Assembly (NCBI GenBank): GCA_903970295.1 | Contig: CAJCHQ010000297.1 | Location: forward strand, 1 to 9,234 | Source of the DNA: Bryobacterales bacterium | Lineage (GTDB): Bacteria > Cyanobacteriota > Vampirovibrionia > Obscuribacterales > Obscuribacteraceae | Reading direction: 5' to 3' | Length of the DNA stretch: 9,234 nucleotides | In this document: positions 1 to 6,046 of the stretch, piece after piece | How the letters are laid out: every line of letters begins with the position of its first letter | Numbering within the stretch: position 1 is the stretch's first letter | Program-made: the position numbers and the translations under genes | The notes under the pieces: generated by a model | Databases searched by the model: none | What the model was told of the DNA's origin: nothing | Seen by the model: only the letters and a program-made list of their open reading frames with translations

Positions 1-135
1 TGGTGAACTCCCAATACTTAGGTGCATACAAATAACGCCGTTCCGCGAACTCTGTCGTTTACCCGCGCTTCGAATCGAAGCTGTATTCAGGCTGACAAAG
101 CACTGGACAGACAGACATGGTACCGCAATTGAGCT
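1..135. other. Left-edge region without a convincing gene
   Basis: No complete gene is visible. On the plus strand, frame 3 reads ten codons (VNSQYLGAYK) to a TAA at 33-35, which could be the tail of a gene entering from the left. Frame 2 is open from the edge to a TAA at 137-139, but its composition does not look protein-like and it would run into the repressor gene. A 15-base inverted repeat, GCTTCGA-A-TCGAAGC, lies at 67-81. The window holds no downstream partner for the repressor gene. Confidence 0.4.
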
Positions 136-735
136 TTAACAGCTCTTCAGGACGTGGTTGAATGTTACGGAAATGAAGATCTTCTGCGGTTCAGTTGACT
201 TCAGTGTTTTCGCCCGCGCCACTGCACCGGTCCATCCAGACTGGAAGTACTCAGCCAGTTCATCGGCGTCGAGCGCTTTAGAGATTTGACCCGCTTCTTG
301 TCCTTCGCGGATGCATGAAGCAAATATAGTGCGCCAGGAAACAATAATTTCTTTCAGGCGATTGCGGAAGACCTCGCTCTGGTCGGCCATTTCTTGGCTC
401 AAGTTACCAATCAGGCAACCTTTCCGGCAAGCGTTCTGTTCGAACATTTGCATGCCTTCTTCGCAGTATTTGCGCAGTCTTTCGACTGGTGTCATGCTGA
501 CGTCTTCGAGACAGGCTTTAATCTTGTCCTGATAGGTCACATGGGTGTGATTGATGATCTGCAGGCCAAAGTCTTCTTTGCTATCGAAATAGTAATAAAA
601 CGACCCTTTCGGAACACCGGTCGATTGCAAAACTTCCATGATGCCGGTGTTGTTGTAACCTTTTTCCAGCATGATCTCAGTGCCCGCTTCGAGCAATTGA
701 ACTTTTGTCGATTCCTTAGTCGTCGCTTTAGGCAT
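136..735 (-). CDS. TetR-family transcriptional repressor, NemR/AcuR/LmrA-like
   Basis: This is a predicted dimeric DNA-binding repressor of 199 residues, the usual TetR size. The N-terminal helix-turn-helix spans about residues 28-55, with the typical run VPKGSFYYYFDSKEDFG at 41-57. The rest is an alpha-helical ligand domain. The motif KGCLIGNLSQE at 105-115 resembles the GCL-x3-L-x2-E segment of NemR-type regulators. Cys107 falls at the place of the redox-active Cys106 of E. coli NemR, judged from remembered sequence. Other cysteines are 75, 91, 103, 141 and 199. I chose the ATG at 733-735 because GGAGAG lies just upstream (738-743, and again at 747-752). The frame stays open to 861, but that extension would run through the promoter and operator. 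The gene is monocistronic as far as can be seen. Its effector and targets are unknown; reactive electrophiles, quinones or unsaturated acyl compounds are typical of the group. Confidence 0.88.
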   Translation of the reverse strand: MPKATTKESTKVQLLEAGTEIMLEKGYNNTGIMEVLQSTGVPKGSFYYYFDSKEDFGLQIINHTHVTYQDKIKACLEDVSMTPVERLRKYCEEGMQMFEQNACRKGCLIGNLSQEMADQSEVFRNRLKEIIVSWRTIFASCIREGQEAGQISKALDADELAEYFQSGWTGAVARAKTLKSTEPQKIFISVTFNHVLKSC

Positions 736-786
736 AACTCTCCAGATCTCTCCAATTACCGATACTGCGAACCCATTCATTATACC

Positions 787-815
787 AGAATAGACCGGTC
801 GTCTATGTTTGTCAA
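787..815 (-). promoter_or_regulatory. Promoter of the TetR-family gene
   Basis: On the minus strand a perfect -35 box, TTGACA (810-815), is followed after 17 bases by TATTCT (787-792), which matches 4 of 6 consensus -10 bases. Transcription would start near 780, about 45 bases before the ATG. A perfect TATAAT also occurs at 779-784, but it sits 25 bases from the TTGACA. With correct spacing its own -35 would be poor, so the first pairing is preferred. Confidence 0.65.
790..806. promoter_or_regulatory. Probable TetR-family operator
   Basis: ATAGAC-CGGTC-GTCTAT is a perfect inverted repeat with 6-base arms and a 5-base centre, a usual size for TetR-family operators. It lies inside the -35/-10 spacer of the adjacent repressor gene and touches its -10, so binding should block RNA polymerase. 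The half-sites resemble, from memory, the TAGAC(C)...GTCTA boxes reported for NemR and LmrA/YxaF regulators. Autorepression is inferred from the position. Confidence 0.72.
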
Positions 816-893
816 GATCTGGTTTAATCCCGGACAATTTAACGATCGGGGTCGCCCGCAATCTTTACGGATATCGGATGAATTGGCTTAAAC

Positions 894-910
894 ACCTTGT
901 CGCACAAGGT
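894..910. terminator. Short perfect hairpin, possible weak terminator
   Basis: ACCTTGT-CGC-ACAAGGT forms a 7-base-pair stem with a 3-base loop. It lies about 85 bases past the stop of the left DUF6745 gene and upstream of the repressor promoter. On the minus strand it is followed only by GTGTTTAAG rather than a T-run, so a standard intrinsic terminator is not assured. The rest of 862-994 shows nothing gene-like. Confidence 0.35.
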
Positions 911-994
911 TATCCGGCAAAAAAGGTGGCGCAAACTTGCTCAAATAAAGAACGGCAACCGGAATTCGATCAATGGGCAGAGTTGATCACACAG

Positions 995-2506
995 CTAAGT
1001 TTCCCGAGCCGGCGAGTATTCTTCCTTTTGCATCCCGAAGCTCCAGGCCACCGCTTCGCGGGCGGTCGTAATAGTGGGCGGTACTCGCAAAAAATATTCT
1101 TTGAATGTGCCGTCTGGTTCCTGGGTTTTGTTGATCACTTTAACCATGACAATTGGCTCGTCGCCGTGCAGGTCTTTGCGATAAAGAATGCCGCACTCAT
1201 CCTCTTGATATTTTTTCGCACCAGATTCGGTGATGAATCTAATTGCTCCGAACCGTTCGATCATCACTCTCCGAACTTCGGCGTTACGTTCGAACTGAAT
1301 GCTTTTCACGTCGATCGAGTCTGGACTTTCGATGATTTCTTTGCTCACCGAAATGCCATGCCATGAGTAAATTTCATATCCATCTGCGAATGAGATTGCC
1401 GGACCATCTGCACAATGAAAGCGAGAGCGCTCATCCTGCTTCAATTCTAGTGGGCGCTCGCAGACAAAACAGGCGCGTTCGAAGAATGTGTAAGCACTAG
1501 CCTGCCGAGCTAAGTTGCACCAACCGGTGAGTTCTGCTCGACTGTAGGGCGACTGGGGCAGGATCTGGAAATTGGCGAGTAGAAATTCGTGCAGTGGCAA
1601 CCAATCTATCGACCATGGTCCCCACCAAATGCTTCTGATCAGCCAATTGAAGTATGCCGAAAATTGAATTTTACTGTCCAGCCCGATCGCATCGAGGAAG
1701 ATCGCGGCACTGTTTGGAGTTTCGCTTTGCCAGGCAAAGCCCTGTTCTTCGACCGACTGTCCGATTAGATCGATTAGATTTTGAACCGGCATTTTCTCCA
1801 GCAATTCAGATGAAATACTTTGCCAGCTCAAATTACCGAAATGCCGCTCCATTTGCCCCCGAAAGACGGCATTGATGTTAGTTCTGAATTGCTCGTCGAA
1901 GTGGCTGCGCAGCTGATGACCAGCTTCTCGCTTGAAAATAGCATTGCCGACGACATTGAGTTCGGCTACGAGTTCGTGTTGGGCAGCCAGCAAACTGAGC
2001 GAGAAATTGTCCCACAGACCGGAAGGATGATCCCAGAAACCCATGCGGGGTCCCCGGGCGAATCGATGATTGTGCTCTTCACTGCGCAGTCGATCCAAAT
2101 TTCCTCGATCGGCTTTGTAAGGACCCCCATCCAGAACCTTGGGCGGATCTTGCAACTGCAGACGAACACGACTATTCATCTGCAAACTTATATCCTGCCA
2201 CAACTCTTGCCAGAGCCTATCATCTGCATTTGCGGCAAAATCATCGCGCCATTCAGAGAAACGGGGAGACAAAGTAAGCATCTGCACTACCAAAGGCATC
2301 AGCGCTAGTTGCCACGGGCTGCGGCACCAAAATATGACCGGCGGCGGTAATTGCAGCCAGCCATAGATCGTCTTGATTGCTTGCTCGGAAGCGAGCTTAT
2401 CAATCGCTGCGGTTGATCGTGCCAGAGCGAGCCAGTTCCGACAGTGCCGGTCCAGTTCATCCAGCTGCAAAGGCGTCAGCTGCTCGATCGCTTCGACTTC
2501 AGTCAC
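995..2506 (-). CDS. DUF6745-like conserved protein, left paralogue (A)
   Basis: The function is unknown. I recognise the DUF6745 family from its pattern: an N-terminal helical part with a '...WL-L--P-I-WC-SPWQ' segment, then a conserved C-terminal part. From the start chosen here the protein has 503 residues. The C-terminal 158 residues hold CFVCERP (about 346-352), RFHCADGPA...FADGYEIYSWHG, RNAEVRRVMIERFG, EPDGTFKEYFLRVPPT and TAREAVAWSFGM. By hand they align without gaps to the right paralogue at about 93 of 158 identities. No signal peptide or membrane span is visible. The frame is open to a TTG at 2572 that lacks a Shine-Dalgarno. I prefer the GTG at 2504-2506, which overlaps the upstream stop in GTGACTGA and gives an N-terminus comparable to paralogue B; this implies translational coupling. 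The C-x2-C plus His could bind metal, but that is inference. Confidence 0.78.
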   Translation of the reverse strand: MTEVEAIEQLTPLQLDELDRHCRNWLALARSTAAIDKLASEQAIKTIYGWLQLPPPVIFWCRSPWQLALMPLVVQMLTLSPRFSEWRDDFAANADDRLWQELWQDISLQMNSRVRLQLQDPPKVLDGGPYKADRGNLDRLRSEEHNHRFARGPRMGFWDHPSGLWDNFSLSLLAAQHELVAELNVVGNAIFKREAGHQLRSHFDEQFRTNINAVFRGQMERHFGNLSWQSISSELLEKMPVQNLIDLIGQSVEEQGFAWQSETPNSAAIFLDAIGLDSKIQFSAYFNWLIRSIWWGPWSIDWLPLHEFLLANFQILPQSPYSRAELTGWCNLARQASAYTFFERACFVCERPLELKQDERSRFHCADGPAISFADGYEIYSWHGISVSKEIIESPDSIDVKSIQFERNAEVRRVMIERFGAIRFITESGAKKYQEDECGILYRKDLHGDEPIVMVKVINKTQEPDGTFKEYFLRVPPTITTAREAVAWSFGMQKEEYSPARET

Positions 2507-2807
2507 TGACTCGTCGTATCTCTTGCGGAGTATATTCGCGCTGTCTGACCACTTTGTAAACGCCTGGGTCAAGCGGGATCGGGCTGTGCTCCTCGTGCAC
2601 TAAAGCAGTTGCCGTGTGCACTTTGAGCAGATCATCGCCATTGCTTCGATAGAGCTTGGCGCCTTCCAGTCCGACTGCGTGCGCATGCCCCGTCACTTCA
2701 CCATAGGCAAGCACGATTCTGTCTTCGACTTCCTGGAGCTCAGCTCCCGCCGGAAGTGCATCGACTTTGACCAAGAGAACATCACCCTGTCTGAATTGTT
2801 TACTCAT
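2499..2807 (-). CDS. Small conserved 'RQGDVLL / GEVTGHAHA' protein of unknown function
   Basis: This is a 102-residue soluble protein with no signal or membrane segment. It begins MSKQFRQGDVLLVKVDALP and continues with RIVLAYGEVTGHAHAV (about 31-46), ALVHEEHSPI and a C-terminal YKVVRQREYTPQEIRRVSD. The spacing of hydrophobic residues suggests a small beta-rich fold. The family is familiar to me as conserved unnamed proteins in bacteria and phages, in some genomes beside DUF6745 genes; I cannot give it a function. The repeated histidines in GHAHA and HEEH are potential metal or catalytic residues, by inference only. I chose the ATG at 2805-2807 because GGAGA lies upstream in TTCGGAGAATGAT. An in-frame ATG at 2850-2852 falls inside the promoter's TATAAT and is rejected. 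The gene ends 8 bases into the downstream DUF6745 gene, so the two should be co-translated. Confidence 0.82.
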   Translation of the reverse strand: MSKQFRQGDVLLVKVDALPAGAELQEVEDRIVLAYGEVTGHAHAVGLEGAKLYRSNGDDLLKVHTATALVHEEHSPIPLDPGVYKVVRQREYTPQEIRRVSD

Positions 2808-2850
2808 ATCATTCTCCGAACCAACCATCGTCGTGCATCCGTCCTTCTCC

Positions 2851-2856
2851 ATTATA
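2851..2856 (-). promoter_or_regulatory. -10 box for the small protein / DUF6745-A operon
   Basis: A perfect TATAAT on the minus strand lies 43 bases upstream of the small gene's start. No good -35 sits at 16-18 bases; the best placed hexamer is ATCACA. The box lies in the 105-base gap after the stop of DUF6745-B. The small gene and DUF6745-A may therefore be transcribed separately from B, or this may be an internal promoter in a longer transcript. Confidence 0.45.
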
Positions 2857-2912
2857 TAAGCCGGTCTCGCTTCTGTGATCGGGCAATCTGCGAAGTTTCG
2901 ATGATCAACCCG

Positions 2913-4370
2913 TTAAGTCTCGAGATCTGGATGATAGTCGGCTGGCTGTATACCAAATGTCCAGGCGACGGCGTCGCGAGCTTTCGAGATGGTAGGCGGC
3001 ACACGCAAAAAATAGTCTTTGAAGGTGCCGTCTGGTTCGGCCGTTTTGTTAGTCACTTTGACCATGACGATTGCCTCGTCCTGATTCATAGTCTTGCTGT
3101 AAAGAATTCCGAATTCATCTTCCTGAACTTTCCTGGCTCCTGACTCGGTAAGATATTTACCGCTTCCAAATCTTTCGATCATCACTCGGCGGAGTTCAAT
3201 ATTGCGCGTCGACTCGATCGATTTGATCGTAATTTCGCCCGGGTGAGTGATCAGTCGTTCGGTTACTGTGGTGCCATGCCATGAGAATAATTGATAGCCG
3301 TCTGGAAAAATCACGGCCGATTTTTCTTCATGGTGAAGCCGACCGAGATCGTCTAAATTGAGGCTGTTTGGACGGGTACAGACGAAGCAAATGCGTTTGA
3401 GGAATAAATAGGCCGTTGTCTGTCTGGCTAAGTTCAACCAGCAATTCAGTTCGCGTTTAGTTTCGAGATCGGCTGCCGGCAATTCGAAATTGCCAAAAAG
3501 AAATTCGTAGACTGGTAGCCAATTGCTCGTCCAGGCGCCCCACCAGGTGTTGCGCAGAGCTATTCTCAGCACATGTTCGGCTTCTTGCCAGGGTGATCCT
3601 AAATACGATCCGACAAATCCTCTCTGCGATGACGATGTTGTTTGCTTCCGTGCCTGGGCTGTCAGTTGGGAACGCCATTCGCCGACCAATCGCGACCAAT
3701 CGAGAGTGTTATTCAGTTCGGCAAGAATTTGTCGGCGGCTGAGAGCGCCTCCTTCTCGTGTGCACGGATCAATACAATTGCTCTTAATCGATGCGAAAGA
3801 CTTTTTGCTCAAGTTTAGACTGCAACCTGAACTGAGCTGCAACATGAAATCATCATGCCGCAGAGTTAAGTGCGGCGAAAGATCGACGAAGAATTCAGAA
3901 GCACTTGCCGCCCTGAAAAAATCTTTGCTCGAGCGTCTTATGCTGGTGATTTCCGGATCTCGGATCGGTTCAAATAGTTCGGTTTGCGGCCATTCGCTCA
4001 ATTGGTTCCATGCCGGTTCGCATTGTTGCATGAGTTTTTGCCACAACGATAACCACAGCCCGGAAGCGTTCTGTGACAGTTGCGTTAATTCGAAGCGCAG
4101 TGGTGGCGAACGTAGAATGCAGTGTAAAACCGCAGGCATGACCATCATCTGCCAGGGGCTGTCGCACCATACGATCAATGGTTTTTCGAGACGCAGCCAG
4201 TCATACAATTCAGCAATCGCATTCTCTGTTTGTTGGCGCTCTGGAGCATCGATTCGGCGGGCCTGCCCGATCCACTCGCGACTGAGTTTTCGCAACTGCT
4301 GCCATTGCTCGGCAGTCGGATTGAGAGCGAGGTTACGCTCGGTGATCTGTTCTCTGTCTGCGGCTGGCAT
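2913..4370 (-). CDS. DUF6745-like conserved protein, right paralogue (B)
   Basis: This is a 485-residue protein of the same uncharacterised family as the neighbour at 995-2506. The N-terminal part carries YDWLRLEKPLIVWCDSPWQ at about 56-74. The middle (about 100-320) is only weakly like the paralogue. The last 158 residues, from CFVCTRP at 328, are well conserved: SWHG, RRVMIERFG, TESGARKVQEDEFGILY, EPDGTFKDYFLRVPPT and ARDAVAWTFG. The 'H--DGPA' segment of paralogue A is changed here to HHEEKSA, so the copies may have diverged in role. The ATG at 4368-4370 follows only a weak GGTGGGTG ribosome site. The gene reads away from the 59-codon gene across a 95-base gap and toward the small-protein gene. 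No membrane or export signal is visible. Family placement is fairly sure; function is unknown. Confidence 0.8.
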   Translation of the reverse strand: MPAADREQITERNLALNPTAEQWQQLRKLSREWIGQARRIDAPERQQTENAIAELYDWLRLEKPLIVWCDSPWQMMVMPAVLHCILRSPPLRFELTQLSQNASGLWLSLWQKLMQQCEPAWNQLSEWPQTELFEPIRDPEITSIRRSSKDFFRAASASEFFVDLSPHLTLRHDDFMLQLSSGCSLNLSKKSFASIKSNCIDPCTREGGALSRRQILAELNNTLDWSRLVGEWRSQLTAQARKQTTSSSQRGFVGSYLGSPWQEAEHVLRIALRNTWWGAWTSNWLPVYEFLFGNFELPAADLETKRELNCWLNLARQTTAYLFLKRICFVCTRPNSLNLDDLGRLHHEEKSAVIFPDGYQLFSWHGTTVTERLITHPGEITIKSIESTRNIELRRVMIERFGSGKYLTESGARKVQEDEFGILYSKTMNQDEAIVMVKVTNKTAEPDGTFKDYFLRVPPTISKARDAVAWTFGIQPADYHPDLET

Positions 4371-4387
4371 TCAGTCACCCACCATGT

Positions 4388-4439
4388 CAGTATGCTTTTT
4401 GTTCGGCGTATTGCAATTAATGTTGTCGCCAGCCATGAT
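4388..4439. promoter_or_regulatory. Possible back-to-back promoters sharing a palindromic -35
   Basis: In the 95-base gap between divergent genes, the palindromic TTGCAA at 4411-4416 can act as a -35 in both directions. On the plus strand it is followed after 17 bases by CATGAT (4434-4439), toward the 59-codon gene. On the minus strand it is followed after 16 bases by CATACT (4389-4394), toward DUF6745-B. Each -10 matches only 4 of 6 bases. The plus-strand start would fall within about 25 bases of the ATG. This is suggestive only. Confidence 0.3.
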
Positions 4440-4465
4440 TGTCGCTTCGCCAAAGGAGATCGGCA

Positions 4466-4645
4466 ATGGAATTTTTATGGAAAGTGGTTAATGCGGAGAT
4501 TTTCACCGAGGCTGAAGCTGCTCTGAACAAGCTCGATTTGGAACGGTTCGAGGTCGTGACCACGCATAGCTTTAGTCAAGAAGGCAAGCAGTATCTCACA
4601 ATCGTAGCCCGCAAGCATAAGCCTAAAGCCGATATTCGATATTAA
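4466..4645 (+). CDS. Small protein of unknown function, 59 residues, weakly DUF4177-like
   Basis: The protein starts [13 protein letters not shown], has a helix-forming [13 protein letters not shown] stretch, then FEVVTTHSF and [11 protein letters not shown], giving a likely beta-alpha-beta-beta order. This loosely recalls DUF4177-like small proteins (W-Y-VV ... L---GWE-V ... Y---L-R), but I would not assign the family. It is the only plus-strand gene supported in the window. A strong AAAGGAGAT (4453-4461) lies before the ATG at 4466-4468 and decides this start over an in-frame ATG at 4439. The gene diverges from DUF6745-B. Its TAA (4643-4645) overlaps the TAA of isocitrate lyase on the other strand (4642-4644). 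No signal peptide or transmembrane segment is apparent. Confidence 0.68.
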   Translation: MEFLWKVVNAEIFTEAEAALNKLDLERFEVVTTHSFSQEGKQYLTIVARKHKPKADIRY

Positions 4646-5979
4646 GAATTGATCGACTTGGCTGGTTTCGTCTGCTTTGGCGTGCCCACGTGCTTGTCTT
4701 CGAATTGAGTTTGCTCGGTTGAGCCGGCGATTGCCGAAGTCGATGCGGCACCGCCCGAAATCATGGTCAGTACTTCATCGAAGTAACCCGTACCGGCTTC
4801 GCGTTGATGCCTTACCGCCGTATATCCTTCTGTTTCGAGGGCAAACTCTTCTTCTTGCAGTTTTACATACGCGGGCATGCCCTGCTCGTTATAGTCTCTC
4901 GCTAACTTGAATGTGGCCAGGTTATTGAGGTGCCAACCGGCTAATGTGATGAACTGGTACTTGTACCCGAGGTCACCAAGGGTCGTGTTGAATGCGGCGA
5001 TGGTTTCGTCGTCGAGATGCTTTTTCCAATTGAATGAGGGCGAGCAATTGTATGCCATCGCCTTGCCCGGAAATTTGGCGTGAATGGCAGCGGCGAATTG
5101 CTTAGCTTCTGCCAGGTCGGGAGTGGATGTCTCGAACCACAGAATGTCGGCATAAGGAGCATAAGCAAGACCACGAGCTATGGCCGCATCAATGCCCTCT
5201 TTGACCCGGAAGAACCCTTCTGCCGTCCGTTCTTTGTGAATAAATTCTTTGTCGCGCGGATCGATATCAGAAGTCAAAAGTGTCGCACTCAACGCATCGG
5301 TGCGGGCAATGATGATTGTCGGAACATTCAAGACGTCGGCGGCCAATCTGGCACCAATCAGCGTGCGGATGAATTGAGCCGTCGGTACGAGGACTTTCCC
5401 GCCGAGGTGCCCACACTTCTTTTCGGAGGCCAATTGATCTTCGAAATGAACACCGGCGGCGCCGGCTTCGATCATTGATTTCATCAGTTCGAAGGCATGG
5501 AGTGGGCCGCCAAAACCTGCTTCAGCGTCGGCGACGATCGGCACGTACCAGTCTACTTCTCTTTTTCCTTCAACGGCGCTGATCTGATCGGCGCGCATGA
5601 GTGCGTTGTTGAGCCGCTTTACGAGAGTGGGCACGCTGTTGGAGGGATACAAACTTTGATCCGGAAAAGTCTGCCCGGCAACATTATTGTCTGCGGCTAC
5701 TTGCCAACCGCTCAGGTAGATTGACTTCAAACCGCCTTTTACCATCTGCACGGCCTGCGCGCCGGTCAGAGCTCCGAGGCTCTTGATGTGATGTTCCTGG
5801 TTTAACATCTTCCACAAGCGCTCAGCACCATATCGGGCTAGCGAATGCTCGATTTTGATCGATGGTCTCAGTTTGACTACTTCTTCCGCTGAATAATCTC
5901 GACGAATACCCTGCCAACGAGCATCTTTGTGCCAATTGTCCTTTAACTGTTTGATCTCGTCAGCGGATTCCGATGTCAT
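4642..5979 (-). CDS. aceA: Isocitrate lyase
   Basis: This cytosolic enzyme cleaves isocitrate to glyoxylate and succinate, the first step of the glyoxylate bypass needed for growth on acetate or fatty acids. It has 445 residues. The family signature KKCGHL is at 187-192 with catalytic Cys189. SGWQVAAD is at 90-97, and the Mg/substrate region is [10 protein letters not shown]...VHFEDQ (149-182). NCSPSFNW at 311-318 and the closing motif ISGG...AGSTEQTQF match the AceA family. After that motif there is an unusual tail of about 19 residues, [19 protein letters not shown], absent from E. coli AceA as I recall it (434 residues); it is basic and probably disordered. The ATG at 5977-5979 has AGAGGT about 7 bases upstream. 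The gene follows aceB by 67 bases on the same strand and is probably co-transcribed with it. No aceK follows; the next gene is convergent and its stop overlaps this one. Confidence 0.98.
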   Translation of the reverse strand: MTSESADEIKQLKDNWHKDARWQGIRRDYSAEEVVKLRPSIKIEHSLARYGAERLWKMLNQEHHIKSLGALTGAQAVQMVKGGLKSIYLSGWQVAADNNVAGQTFPDQSLYPSNSVPTLVKRLNNALMRADQISAVEGKREVDWYVPIVADAEAGFGGPLHAFELMKSMIEAGAAGVHFEDQLASEKKCGHLGGKVLVPTAQFIRTLIGARLAADVLNVPTIIIARTDALSATLLTSDIDPRDKEFIHKERTAEGFFRVKEGIDAAIARGLAYAPYADILWFETSTPDLAEAKQFAAAIHAKFPGKAMAYNCSPSFNWKKHLDDETIAAFNTTLGDLGYKYQFITLAGWHLNNLATFKLARDYNEQGMPAYVKLQEEEFALETEGYTAVRHQREAGTGYFDEVLTMISGGAASTSAIAGSTEQTQFEDKHVGTPKQTKPAKSINS

Positions 5980-6046
5980 GTTTGTTACCTCTTCCGGTGG
6001 TTCAAGTATGCAGGTCTCTTTTATTCCTGCCTTATGTTTTTTCGTG
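5980..6046 (-). other. aceB-aceA spacer
   Basis: This 67-base gap holds the aceA ribosome site (AGAGGT, near 5987-5992). It also holds a small possible hairpin, GCAGG...CCTGC (6010-6030), with an 11-base loop. On the minus strand no T-run follows the hairpin and no convincing promoter is visible, so read-through from aceB into aceA is expected. The hairpin might tune the relative expression or stability of the two cistrons, but its stem is only 5 base pairs. Confidence 0.4.

Noticed and set aside
2..139. Plus-strand open frame from the left edge to TAA at 137-139
   Set aside because: At 45 codons without a start or a recognisable motif, it overlaps the repressor's end; such a length is not rare by chance.
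736..861. 42-residue N-terminal extension of the repressor
   Set aside because: It would be encoded by the promoter and operator and precede a well placed ATG with a good ribosome site; the extension does not resemble TetR N-termini.
394..891. Plus-strand open frame of 165 codons opposite the TetR-family gene
   Set aside because: It lies antisense to a clear helix-turn-helix gene and runs through that gene's promoter and operator; it shows no family features.
2507..2572. TTG start for DUF6745-A giving 525 residues
   Set aside because: It has no Shine-Dalgarno and a long overlap with the upstream gene; the GTG at 2504-2506 fits the paralogue's N-terminus better. It is not fully excluded.
2808..2852. 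15-residue extension of the small RQGDVLL protein
   Set aside because: Its ATG lies in the TATAAT box, whose predicted transcript would begin downstream of it; MSKQFRQGDV has its own good ribosome site.
3523..4491. Long plus-strand open frame of 322 codons opposite DUF6745-B
   Set aside because: It is antisense to a recognisable conserved gene, is rich in Cys, Ser and Arg in a way typical of a shadow frame, has no clear ribosome site, and overlaps the better supported 59-codon gene.
6010..6030. Hairpin GCAGG-N11-CCTGC as a terminator between aceB and aceA
   Set aside because: The stem is only 5 base pairs with a long loop and no T-run on the coding strand; termination inside the operon is not supported.
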